Positions 1 to 11,043 of a stretch of 64,000 nucleotides of DNA are shown piece after piece (within the stretch, counting starts at the first letter, position 1; every line of letters begins with the position of its first letter). The notes under the pieces were generated by a model. The model worked only from the letters and a program-made list of their open reading frames with translations, was not told the DNA's origin and did no database searches. Source of the DNA: Plumapathes pennacea (lineage: Eukaryota > Cnidaria > Anthozoa > Antipatharia > Myriopathidae). The DNA lies in NCBI GenBank assembly GCA_964036295.1, contig OZ038470.1, positions 8,151,078 through 8,215,077 on the forward strand, given 5' to 3'. A program made the position numbers and the translations under genes.

Positions 1-3000
1 TTCCTGTTATCCCGCCCTTCCATCGACGCTGTAAACACTCGCCTATATTTGATTACACCGGCTTTAATCTTAAGTTCCGCTTCAAACCAAGGCCTTGCCA
101 CGAAAAGCCAAGATGGCGCTTAATTTCTCAGAGACACGGGGGTCGGGAGGAGGACGGAGAGATGTACTCGAGTTATTGAGATCACCTCAGTAGACAACAT
201 TTCAACAAATCCGTCAATATAAGTACGTTCTAACAGCCGTGTTCACTTCCAACTCCTGGACTATCAAATTAAATCTGAAGATGTTACCACTCAAATGAAA
301 GCTCTCAATGAGTGCATTCTAACAGCATGCAGTGTGTTCACGTCCGTTGTATTCGGCAGATGCAATGTAGAGACAGCTTGCATTTTGGCAAGGTCACAAG
401 CTGGCCGTATACCAACGGAACTATACATTTGTTTTCTGTCAAAGAAAGAAAGAAATAGTAATGCGCTTGCAACGTTTCAGAGCTGCAAACCAAAGAAGGA
501 AAAATAAACAAAAGCCTGAAAGTCAGAGGCACCCAAGCTTGGCATTGGTATTTCCGCCATTTCGCATTTCCGTGTAGTTCAGTCTAGTTCTGTAATCCCT
601 GAAACTCCAGGCCAGCTACTTGAGACGCTATACTGCTGTGTTTAAGTGTACTAACTGCTCAAAATTTGACCTGCTGCACTACAAAAGTTGCCCGAAACAC
701 AATATTCGGAATGCTCTCACTGAGAACGGAAAAGTGTCGAGTTACAATGCCGAGAAAAAACGGTTGTACGAGGACATTTTTTTAATCTATAAATTGTGAC
801 TGTTTGCGGGCACTGGAGTGAACGAAGGCCAAGTTGGCTTTACTTATCCGTGTAATGTGTTCTTTGTCCTACTAGTTACCGATCAATCATCCTCTCATGG
901 GCACACAACATGAAAACTAAACAGCCGTCACTCAGTTTTGTGACAAAGTGCGACCTCGCATTAAAACTGTTATTAGCGACATTGTATTTCGGCGCCATCG
1001 TATGCTGCCGTGACGAGTCATAACATTTATTAGATTGGGTACTGTCTGTTTAGCTGCGCCATATTGGCTGAGTGACGTGAACAACCACAGTGCTATAATT
1101 GCAATGTGCTATAATTACAGCTCCGCCCAGTCGCTACATTCTGATGACTCTCTCTTAGAATTGGCTCCAAATTTGCTTCAGACATAAATTATGGAGTGTC
1201 AGAAAGAGGGTTCCAATATATATAATATATATTTGGGGGGGGGGGGGGTGAAGGGGGACTACAACATCGAAACATTGATAAAATCAGTGTTCCGCCACTG
1301 TTTGGAGACAAGATTCTTAGGCACTTGAGTAGACATTTCCGTTATTCCCACCCCCACCATCTCTAACATATATTTTTATCTCCTTTGCTAATGCTGAGTC
1401 GGCTGTCTCTTTATCTTTGTTAGTTTTCTCTGTCTATGTCAATCCCTGTATGTCTCAGTGCAGTTCGTTCCTCTCTGAGCTGTCTCTGAATGGCCCCATA
1501 TCTCAGTCTCGAGGTATTTTCCCACCAAGAATTTCGGCAGTGGCTTTAACGACTGAAAGGCGAATGAGAATTTATATCTGTGATCGTGGAGCTATTTCAG
1601 CCCCCTAGTACATCAAGATCGATCTGCTCTGACAAACAAATCCAGACACCGCATAATGAAATGCAAGAACGCGGGTTTTGACTGAATTGACAGCTAAAAG
1701 AGCAATGAATTCAAAGTGGTCGCCCAAGAACTTGAGGATTCAAAGTCCTTTATGCCAGTACAAAATTCTGCTGTGGTTCTGGATAAATCTGATTTTCACA
1801 GCGCCCGAGTTATATGCCGATCGTTTAACTAAAATAACAGCGAACTTTCAAAATGCCAGTGTGTCATTGAAACTCGAGTGGCTTCTATCCGGCCGGCCTG
1901 TTTGTGGTTTCTCTTAAGGGATAACGGCTTAAAACAACAATTATCCCTAAGCACCATTTCCTGTGACTCACCGGAAGTATATATTAGTTACGTCATCCTT
2001 TGTCTGTACTCACAAAACAAGGTCGGGTCCGTACTTTGTTTAATATGAAAGACCGGCTCAACTAAGAATTCAGAGTATCACCCAGCTGTTGATTGTGAAT
2101 CAAAAGCTTATTGGATCATCAAAGTGTCCCGCTGGGCAGCTACGATTGTGTCAGTCACAAATGCTTGCCCAGCAGTGATAATGGTTGTTTACAAAATTCG
2201 GCCAGGGGACCCCAGAGCCCCAAAGGGCGTCAAATATTTTGCAGAATTAGTCAAGGCGATCAGTTGCTTGTACATAAAATCCTTCTCGCCGGGCAGGTTA
2301 TTTGGGGAATTAGTAGAAATATCGTTATCTTAGAGGTTGAGGGACTTAAGCCAACAGTATTTCAATCTGACATCTCAGAAAATTAAATGCAATGGAATTG
2401 CATTTTTGACGTTGGGGAGGGCCTTTTATTAATCGTTCAAGTGGCAGCAGATTGACAGACGTAATGAGGTCTGGGCGATACATTTTTTATCAGCTGTCTT
2501 TATCTTAGCCTTGCAGGTTAAGAATTAAGTCAAGTTTTGTGGTCTAGTTGAAGCGTTGAAAAAAGCAGATTAAAGGGATTAAGCCGAAAAATAACTAATA
2601 CCACCTGAAAATTGAGTACAGAGAACTGATACTCAAATCGCAAACCATCCGCAACGCAATTTACAGAGTTCTCAGTCATTGACTTTGGACTATATTACAT
2701 TCGCATCTGTTTAGCTATGTTAATTGTACGACCTTCCTTTAGATTCTCTTGACAAAAGAGCCCCAGTGTTCCAGCACAAAAGGCACTTGTCTTTTGTTAG
2801 TGCATCCGTGTGACAAATATTTGACCGTATACTTGACTGATCATGACGACGCATGGTTTTGTCTTTAAGAGTCATTTGTTTTCACTTAATCATTAGTTGT
2901 GATCACTTGCCGGTTCATGAATCTGCGGTGATGGACACCTACTTTATGCTCTGACAAGCGATACGCCAAGCACGAGCAGTTACATCCCGTGCCAAAAACG

Positions 3001-4600
3001 GAACACAGCGTGGACAGAAAATTCATCGAGTCGAACGTTACAGGTTTTCTTGTATTAAATACATCCGTTGCAGTGTAAAAGAAACGGTAAGTCACAGCTG
3101 CCTTTATTTGACCTTCGCTTTAATACTATTACAGACAGTTTGGTATTGCTGGCAAAGCAATAAACTCGAGTGTCCCACGCTATCAATGTTCCCTGACGCC
3201 ATATTTGTTACAATCTCCGGCTTCTTCAAAACTATTCGTGTTCCCGTCAGTGTACAGAGAGTTATTGCGGCAATATGCTGACCATACCTACGACCATCTC
3301 CAAGAAACTAAGAACTGATGGCTTTTATATGAATCTTTATTCGTAAGCAGTGCAGTAATAAATTATCTCATGTTGCATGTTTATATTAAGTTTGATCGAC
3401 CATGGCGCGCATCCGATTCCGTGATTTCGTGACTTGTGTTCAAAAAACAACTTGCCCAAACTTTAATTTGATGAAAACGAGAACTTTCTGGATGCATTTG
3501 AAATCTTTTTGTAGCGTAAAGGGACAACGCGAGAATCGATTAACTTGACCAAAACAAAGTGGTTCATTTCAGAGATTCCCGCGAGGAATTTTAATCGAGT
3601 AACCACCTGCAGAGCTAAACAGTTGGAAACTTGTGCGTGTTTTTATTGATTTTGAATACAAGCAAACTTATAAGCCTTGTTTTTAATCAGCTACAGATAT
3701 CCAGAAGTCTGCAGTGCCATTTTATTTTGTCTCTCTGATTGATTCCCAATGCGGCCTGCGGTTCACATGGAAGTGTCAATGTGCTTAGAGCAACAAGCAA
3801 CAGCTGGAAACTTTGAATATAGTCTCTCAATTTGCATTCACGAGATTTCTTAGTATATTTTTATAATACGGAGCTAAGTCGTCCAAAAGTTATTTCCAGA
3901 GAGTTGTTTGGCAATCATTCTGGTATTTTGTTGGACTGGCATTTATGTGTCAGAAAAAAATTTAAGAAATGAATTATCAAGGATCGTTTAGTATAATATG
4001 AGTAACTCTATCAACAATCTCTGCATCGTAATCAGCTGATAGATTAAATCAGAACAATATAGCCGGACGTACGAATTAAGCCGGCGGCCAAGAATAGGGT
4101 TCTCTTTTATGACCGAGTTTCTAGAACCATCCTAAAACTACTTACAGGGTCACCAGTTGGGTTTCATTGTGCCTTGTTAGTCATAGCTGGACGGTTTTAT
4201 CTCTACGTAACATACACGATAGCTGTCATCTTTAGAAGGGATTCTTTCACTGATTTACATGAATCTGGTACCGTATGCCATAGCCAGACATTGCCATTAA
4301 TAGATAGCCGCCACTCTCGGCTAGTAAATTTGTCGACGCAACCACGGAGGATATGCGACAAAAGCAAACGCGAACATAAGTATAAGCTCGAACACAAGGA
4401 AAAGAGAAATACCTTGTACTTAAACTTTCATGTGAGCCTGCCTTCACAGTGAAATAAGGATTCTTGTGTCTGCGCTTGTTCGGTTTGCACGATACTGGCA
4501 TTGCTTCCAGCCTTGACAAAAGCTGACATGACAAAAGCTGACGCGAAAGCGTGTCTTTTTGTAACTCATATTCTTCTCTCTCTCTTTCTATTTTCTTCTT
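1..4600. other. Intergenic DNA, no gene recognised
   Basis: I see no exon chain with plausible protein content here on either strand; the short open frames are composition noise. A YY1-like AAGATGGCG motif occurs near 110 and a run of 14 G at about 1235-1248. A pyrimidine-rich tract ending in CAG at 4601-4603 looks like a splice acceptor for a 5'UTR exon of the next gene, so an untranslated first exon of that gene may lie in this stretch. I could not locate it. Confidence 0.5.
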
Positions 4601-4652
4601 CAGTCTGTCTCTGTCTCTTCATCAAGGTTAGAAGGAAAAATCAAAGCTGAAA

Positions 4653-5933
4653 ATGAGCGTAGATTCCCAGGGACGAGTAAGCGAGACAGACTTGGCTTCA
4701 CTCTCAGAGTGCGACCGCTTTTCTTTGGATGACGCGGGTACAGACTGCAGCTGCAGCACGTGCAGCTCGTGTAGCACGTGCTCTCTGTGCGAAGAAGAAG
4801 ACGGCGCAAGTGGCGCGTGCGGCTCGAGCTGCGGTGAGGACGAATATTTCGAAGAGAGGAACGAAGGCTATGACTACAGAGAGGACGTGCAAGCAGGGAT
4901 TAATGGAAGAGTTGTAGGAAGACGAGATAGGCGATACAGAAATGAGGAGGCTGTATTAAATGATCATCAAATTGAAAAGAAAGACGTCAGGAGCGAAACT
5001 CACGGATTTGCAGAAGAACGACTGTTGCAATTTAGCAGCCACGGGCAGGGTAAGCAAGTTATTAAGCAAAGGAATGATGTTTGTAACAAGCTGACCAACC
5101 CTCGCGTTCAAGTTAATGGTGTTCATGAAAAGCATTTAATCAGAAACGGCACAGTGACAACACCCGCACACACTTTAAGACTAGGAGAGCTCTCACTTCA
5201 AGAAGGTGGTGTTAAAACTCAGACAGGTTGGTTGAATGGTTTATCGCCAAAGATCCACGATAACGTCAAGAAGCGAAAGAAAGTCACTTTTGTCGATTCC
5301 TCCTCCTCGTCTGATGAGGTCATGTTCACTGAACAGTTCTCGAGGGCTAGCGGCTGGAGCCCATGCCACTGCTCTGCCAAAGGCGACATAGTGCAGCATG
5401 GGGGAAAATTCCCAGTGACGGGAGTTAACGAGACGCAACGTGGTGCAAAGACTTCTACAGTGGACACGAACCTGGAGTATGCTCGGCTTAGAAACGTGCT
5501 CAAAACCATAGACCCTTCGAAACTGCACGCTATTCTAAAACACGCTCTCAAAAGTAAAAAACCAGAAGTCGTTGACGCTCTGGGAACCCTGCTCCCAAAA
5601 TCGAAATTTACCGCTGACACTATTCACTGTGTGCGCTGTCACAAGGAATTTGATCCCATATATGGTAAGAAAGAGTGTTTGCTGCCACACCCTGAAAAGA
5701 GCGTCTTAAAAGTATCCCAGGATTTAGAGGGAGCAGACTTCGCATGTTCCATTTGTGTGAGCTCATTTCGTCTGAAAGGAGCCTGGGACTACAGGCTAAG
5801 TGCAAATGCCGAACAGGACTGTGGGGTGTGCTTTTTAGGGAAGCATACACCGAACACAGAGGAAGTTGAGTTCGGACCCAGCGGAGCAGCTCAGAGCTGT
5901 GAAGATAAGGGATGCATAGTATTTTACGTCTAA
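4653..5933 (+). CDS. Cys/His-rich protein of unknown function, 426 aa
   Basis: This is one long frame from an ATG to TAA, with AATAAA at 6155-6160 and a likely 5'UTR splice acceptor at 4602-4603. The N-terminus is acidic and carries a Cys cluster of repeated C-S-C/T-C pairs (about residues 32-47), followed by CGSSCG. The middle is low complexity and polar. A basic stretch KKRKKVTF at about residue 206 is followed by an acidic Ser run; it could be a nuclear signal and contains a KVTF sequence of the PP1-docking RVxF type (inference). The C-terminal 110 residues form a compact Cys/His module: CVRCH, then C-LPH, CSIC, CGVC and a final C-x4-C, ending in CIVFYV, which suggests zinc binding. I do not recognise the family. 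The coding assignment is strong because of length, start context and the poly(A) signal; the function is unknown. Confidence 0.8.
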   Translation: MSVDSQGRVSETDLASLSECDRFSLDDAGTDCSCSTCSSCSTCSLCEEEDGASGACGSSCGEDEYFEERNEGYDYREDVQAGINGRVVGRRDRRYRNEEAVLNDHQIEKKDVRSETHGFAEERLLQFSSHGQGKQVIKQRNDVCNKLTNPRVQVNGVHEKHLIRNGTVTTPAHTLRLGELSLQEGGVKTQTGWLNGLSPKIHDNVKKRKKVTFVDSSSSSDEVMFTEQFSRASGWSPCHCSAKGDIVQHGGKFPVTGVNETQRGAKTSTVDTNLEYARLRNVLKTIDPSKLHAILKHALKSKKPEVVDALGTLLPKSKFTADTIHCVRCHKEFDPIYGKKECLLPHPEKSVLKVSQDLEGADFACSICVSSFRLKGAWDYRLSANAEQDCGVCFLGKHTPNTEEVEFGPSGAAQSCEDKGCIVFYV

Positions 5934-7317
5934 CAAAGAAAAGATTAGCTTAAAATTTTGACTTTGTGGTGCGGCTTGGATGCTCCTTCGTGCAACGTGC
6001 ACGTTTCGCGCGCAATGCAGCCATCTATACCAGTCAACACGCAAGAACCGCAAAGGGCATGAAAAATTCAGTGCTGCTTGTACGTTAAATTTTTTCCATT
6101 GTAATTTTATCTCCATCTCCACGATAAATGCGAGGAACTCCAAACAACTTAAGAAATAAAACATTCGTCTATTTTTACTACTGACAAGTTGTGTTTTCTG
6201 TTGATGTGTAACTGAAACGACTCTGGACGCGCAAACGCAAAACTATAAGAGAAAAGTCGGTGGGGATTTCTTGCCCCTTACAATAGCAGCTGTTGTCAAA
6301 CCAGATGAATTATGTGCACCATGTTCATTCAATAAGCATTAATGCGAATGGGTATGAGCTGTTATCTCCAGGAAGACGTGGTACCAATTTTTTCGTGTGC
6401 CAGAGCATTAAGTTTTTAAACTTTCAGCGTGACCTCCGCATTTCGTTACTGGCGGTTCTGAAAATACAGCCTGTCTATATATGTTTTTAATTTAAACGGT
6501 GTTCTTAATATTACGTTTGCTGCAGGAGTTAAAGCTCATCTAGAAAGCCTTATGTAAACGTTAACTTGAATCGACTGAGGGTCGATGTGTGAAAGCTGGA
6601 CGCCGTGAAAGGATTCAGTTGAAGCTAACGTTTCGAACGCTAGCCTCCCGCCCCCCTTCTGAGCAAATGATTAAGCATTATACGAGGCCGGCTTTCTACA
6701 ACATTACAGAAACAAAAGAAAAAAGTTAGGGAAACACGGAAAAAGACAACATCAAACATATTGATGTAGAAATACACAAGATCAAAGAATAGAAATAAAT
6801 CAAACAGTACCAAAAAACAGACAGTGTCTTATTAAAAATGCTTTTAGATATATTGTTAAGATGAAGGCTCCGTCAAAAGTTTGCGATTTCACTTCACTGA
6901 AACGGAATGAAAGTATTGCGACCGTTTCCAGGATGGTCCTTTTGCCCGTTCAAGAGAATACGATTTCAATACTGAATAACACTGTCATCTTTACACTTCG
7001 TTATTATACCTTATTATGACCCATAAAATATTTCCCCCCGCGCGTGATTGGTAGAATCGTGACACGTGACCGAATAACGTCAGCTCGTGAGGGGACGTTA
7101 TCAGCGAATAACCCCCGCCTGGCAAACTAACGCTGTTTATTGGCAATATCCAAACACAGTTCTATTTATTTAGTCACAAAAATCATTACAAGACGACTAC
7201 TGAGGAGGACATCAATTTATTGGTCGAAAATGCAGTTCCAGAAAGCACTAAAAAAGCTTTACAGTTTCCGCGCCGTTATTTGCGCTACGAGAGAAAATAT
7301 TTGAAGGATAATAAAGA
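5934..7317. other. 3' flank and intergenic DNA with a dispersed repeat scrap
   Basis: After the poly(A) signal at 6155 I see no gene. At about 6580-6660 a sequence containing GATGTGTGAAAGCTGGA and, on the minus strand, GGCTAGCGTTCGAAACGTTAGC resembles scraps near 45300-45350 and 52150-52210. It is therefore a dispersed repeat. The remainder is AT-rich with no recognisable content. Confidence 0.4.
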
Positions 7318-7496
7318 CAATAAACTACTTTTGGCTTCGGAAATATGCACGGATAATTGTCCTTGGACATTATCTGTTCCTCGAAGCTCACAGTTGCCCT
7401 CGAGCTTCGCTCTCGGGCAACTGTTCGCTTCTCGGAACAGATAATATCCTCGGACAATTATCCGTGCATATTTCCGAAGCCAAAAGTAGTTTATTG
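7318..7496. repeat. Long near-perfect palindrome (foldback/MITE-like)
   Basis: The two halves are inverted copies of about 85 bp. CAATAAACTACTTTTGGC on the left is answered by GCCAAAAGTAGTTTATTG on the right, and CGGATAATTGTCC by GGACAATTATCCG. The centre is a short CTCGAGCTTCGCTCTCGGG loop at about 7405. No target duplication could be assigned, because the right end abuts the decayed LINE. Confidence 0.75.
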
Positions 7497-7499
7497 TTT

Positions 7500-10480
7500 A
7501 TTTATGACTCTGATATTACCAGACATCATGGTCAGTTCAACAACTCTCATACCAGTAATCTACCAACTAAATCGTATCTACAAAAAATATCTAGTATACA
7601 TGACTTGGATTTGTTTAGCCTCAATACGAATCCTGAGATAAACCCTGATTTAATTTATCATCCAAACAAATACGAAGCAATTATTATTCCCCACACAGTT
7701 TTTCCAAACTTAAAAACATCAAATCTACTTCAGAGCCTTGCCTGTCTTTTTTACATAACAAAGTCAGGAGCTTGAAACGCAATCTTGAGGACTTTCAAAA
7801 TCATTTATTAAATGAACTCAACCTTCGCTTCAGCATAATCGGTCTAACCAAAACAAGAATAACAAAACAAAGGAACATCACTATTCTCAATTCTGTTTAA
7901 TTCCCTCTCACAAACGTATACAAACTAAAAGATCTAAAAATGGAAAATTTTGTGACTTCACGCTTTTCAGAATCTGCATTTAGCAAGGATTTAATAGAAA
8001 CTGTCTGGGAATGTCTAAGTAAAAGTGATTCTAATAATGTCAATAAACTCTGCTCAACTTTCTATAACAAAACTACAAACTAATAGATAAATATGCACCA
8101 TTAAAAACCGTTTCAAAACGCAAAACCAAACTACTTTTAAAGCCTTGGATAACTAAAGGCCTACTTCAATCGATAAGAATCAAGAACAAGCTTTTCCACC
8201 TGGGAAAAGCCGATGAATACAAATCATATAGAAATAAAATTTCGACACTTATTAGATAGTAAAAAACTTCATTATCATAACTTTTTCTCTAACAACATGA
8301 AAAAAACGTGGGAGGGAATCAATAATCTAATTAACAAAAAAACGAAATGCCAAATGGAAACGGAATAACTAAAGATCCTGCCAAGATCCCTAATGTCTTT
8401 AACCAGCATTTTGCATCTGTTGGACAGAAATTGGCATCCACGTTGCCGCACTCTAAGCATGACTTTCGGGAATACCTCACTGATCCCTCGCCTTACTGTT
8501 CTTTTCTATTTGATCCTGTCACTCCTACCGAAGTAGAATCTGAAATAGCCTTATTACCGACCAAAAAAGCCCATGGACTATACTCATTTCCAACACGAAT
8601 TCTAAAGTGTGCCAAGCCTACTATATCCAAATTATTATCAGTGATAATAAATACATCTATAAAAACGGGCGTATACCCGTCGAAGTAAAAACATGCACAA
8701 ATTATACTTGTTTTCAAGAATGATGAAGAAGATGATCCAGGAAATTATAGACCTAATCTCATTACTCTCTAACATTAACCGTATTTTTGAGAAGTTAATG
8801 TACAATAGGCTCAAGTCATTCCTTGAAAAGAATCATATTTTGTTTTCTTCCCAATACGGCTTCCGTGAAAAGCACTCTACTCAGCATGCACTTTTAAACA
8901 TCATCAACAAAATTCAAACCAATATGGACAAAAGTTTATTTTCCTGTGGGATCTTTATTGACCTTCAAAAAGCTTTTGACACCGTTAATCATTCGATATT
9001 GCTACATAAACTAAGACACTACGGAGTAAGAGGTATTGTCAATGATTGGTTCTTTTCATACCTCTTACACAGATCACAAACAACTCAGGTAGGCTCAAAC
9101 ATATCGAGCAAAGAAAAAATACTATGCGGTGTCCCTCAAGGTTCTGTTTTGGGCCCTCTTTTATTTCTAATATACGTTAATGACACACACAACACCTCTG
9201 ATAAGTTCGATTTTTTCTAATTTGCTGACGATACAAATTTGCTTAATGCAGAAAAAAACCTGAAATCTCTTGAAACTATTGTTAATAAAGAACTCGAAAA
9301 GGTATACGAATGGCTCACCGCAAATAAGTTAAATCTTAATATCAAAAAGTCTAACTATGTAATCTTTCACCCGTACCAAAAAAGGTAACCCGTAAACTAA
9401 ACATCAAAGCTTTTTATCATAAATCCGGTACGTACATTTCACTCGAAAAAAAGAATTATGTCAAATACCTTGGTGTTTTATTGGACAGCAGTCTCTCGTG
9501 CAATTCCCACATAGATTATATCACCGTGAAAATAAGTAAGACAGTTGGTATTATTGCAAGACTAAGACATTTTGTTCCCTTTCATACACTCTTGAATATC
9601 TATCTCTCCTTAATTCATCCTTATATTTCCTATGGCATATCCTTATGGGGCCAGGCTGCCCAAAAATATATGAATAAGATCTTAATCCTTCAAAAACGTG
9701 CCCTACGGCTAATGTATTTCGCTACAAACAGAGAGCATGCGGTACCGCTATTTATAGCCTCAAACGTTTTACCAGTTAACATGTTATACTATAGAACAGT
9801 ATCAACCTTACTGCATGATGTTAATAACAATATGGCTCCGCCTAATATATTAAATTAATTCACCAACGTACATTCAGTACATTCCTACTATACAAGAGCG
9901 GCAACTAACGGTAAACTCTACTGTAAATACTCTAGACTCAAACAACTGACAGACTCTTTCTCGCGCATTGGAGTAAAAATATGGAATGAGATCTCTGATG
10001 ACATTCGGAAACAACCCAAACCTTCATTCAAAGCAAAGATAAACAAAATGCTTTTTCAAGTCTTAGAAAAAGAGGATACTTATGTTGATGTCCCAACCTT
10101 AATCAAAACAATTAAGTTACTTAAAAATATAGAATCTAGCACTTAAAGTACAGAAACTTGAACTTTATCTGTGTTTACGTGTTTACTTGTCTCTAGCCCC
10201 TATATTTGTATTCTATTGTAATATATAATTGTACCTTTTTCCAATGTTGAATCTTATGTTGCATCCCACATTATACCCTATTCCTATTATTGTAATGATT
10301 ATTGTACGCTATTCTGTAATAGGCATGGCAAATCTGGTTCACTTGTCTTAGATCCTCTCTAACTTCGTGTTAATATGTAACTCTGCCCGCCTCGATTAGC
10401 TTGTGCTACCAGCGGTGCAGTGTTTTCAGAAATGTATTCTGTAATGTAATACGAATAAAAAAGTGTAAAGTGTAAAGTGC
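7500..10480 (+). mobile_element. Decayed CR1/L2-like non-LTR retrotransposon
   Basis: Reading in shifting frames gives a piece of the endonuclease start (HNKVRSLKRNLEDF at about 7760). An apparent internal deletion then jumps to the linker that precedes RT (KPWITKGLLQSI at about 8140). The RT blocks follow at about 8740-9250: [43 protein letters not shown] and FADDTNLL. A stop codon lies just before FADD and frameshifts occur near 8690, 9215 and 9390. The 3' ORF end (YLGVLLDSS, then LILQKRALRLMYF) runs to about 10145. The 3' tail ends with tandem TGTAAAG units at about 10460-10478, as in LINEs with microsatellite-like tails. It is a dead copy. Confidence 0.85.
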
Positions 10481-10803
10481 GTATGCTCACAAATGAATTA
10501 AACTTTTGTCATTCAATATGGCAGTCGAGTGCACCAGCAAGAAACTGAGTTTGGAAACATGCACTATTCGACCTGTTTACATCTTCTTGGCCATTTCTCA
10601 AACTATGTAAATGGACTGAAACTGAAATCACATGGCCAGGCGTTTTCAAAATTTGCGTGTTGCCCATCCACACGAAAACGGTACAATTGCGTTTTTAAAT
10701 GTTTCCATTCTGGCGGTCGTTTTCAAAAGTTTGTATTTTCAGTAAATTCGATGCAATGGAAACGCAACAAAATGTACCAGTTCTGTGCGAGGTGGGTTTT
10801 AAC
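10481..10803. other. AT-rich spacer with GTTTTCAAA/CGAAAACG inverted motifs
   Basis: No gene is seen. The stretch at about 10630-10745 has opposing GCGTTTTCAAA and CACACGAAAACGG motifs. They resemble the arms of the TIR element at 28800-29081, so a diverged relative may be present. Confidence 0.3.
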
Positions 10804-10960
10804 CTACCGATGGATGGCTGTTTTGTACGTTTTTAGAGTGGAAGACTGGATAAACCTCTTTTCACACTTATCACAGCGAAGTGGTTTTTCTCCAGTGTGG
10901 ATACGCACATGAATACTCCAATCCCATGATTGGTTCAAGGACCGGGTACAATAGGGACAG
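10804..10960 (-). CDS. Terminal exon of a C2H2 zinc-finger gene (partial or decaying)
   Basis: On the minus strand a pyrimidine-rich TTGGTTTTAG acceptor precedes C-TGT-CCC at 10960. The frame then reads one complete finger, CPYC-x12-H-x3-H, followed by the linker HTGEKPLRC. A second finger begins CDKCEKRFIQSSTLK but has Tyr where the first His should be, plus an extra residue before the last His. The stop follows directly. The second finger would not bind zinc normally, so this is either a divergent terminal exon or a pseudogene. I found no upstream exons. It lies 2.8 kb from the two Glass-like genes on the opposite strand and may be a third, degenerate member of the cluster. Confidence 0.5.
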
Positions 10961-11043
10961 CTAAAACCAAGCCAGCAGTCCACCATAAAATTAGTATAGG
11001 TGCACTGCACAGTGACCTCTGGGAAAATCATGCAGGTATGCAC

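Noticed and set aside
4704-4917. Ala/Arg-rich frames overlapping the Cys cluster gene
   Set aside because: Out-of-frame readings of the repetitive TGC-AGC codons of the real gene.
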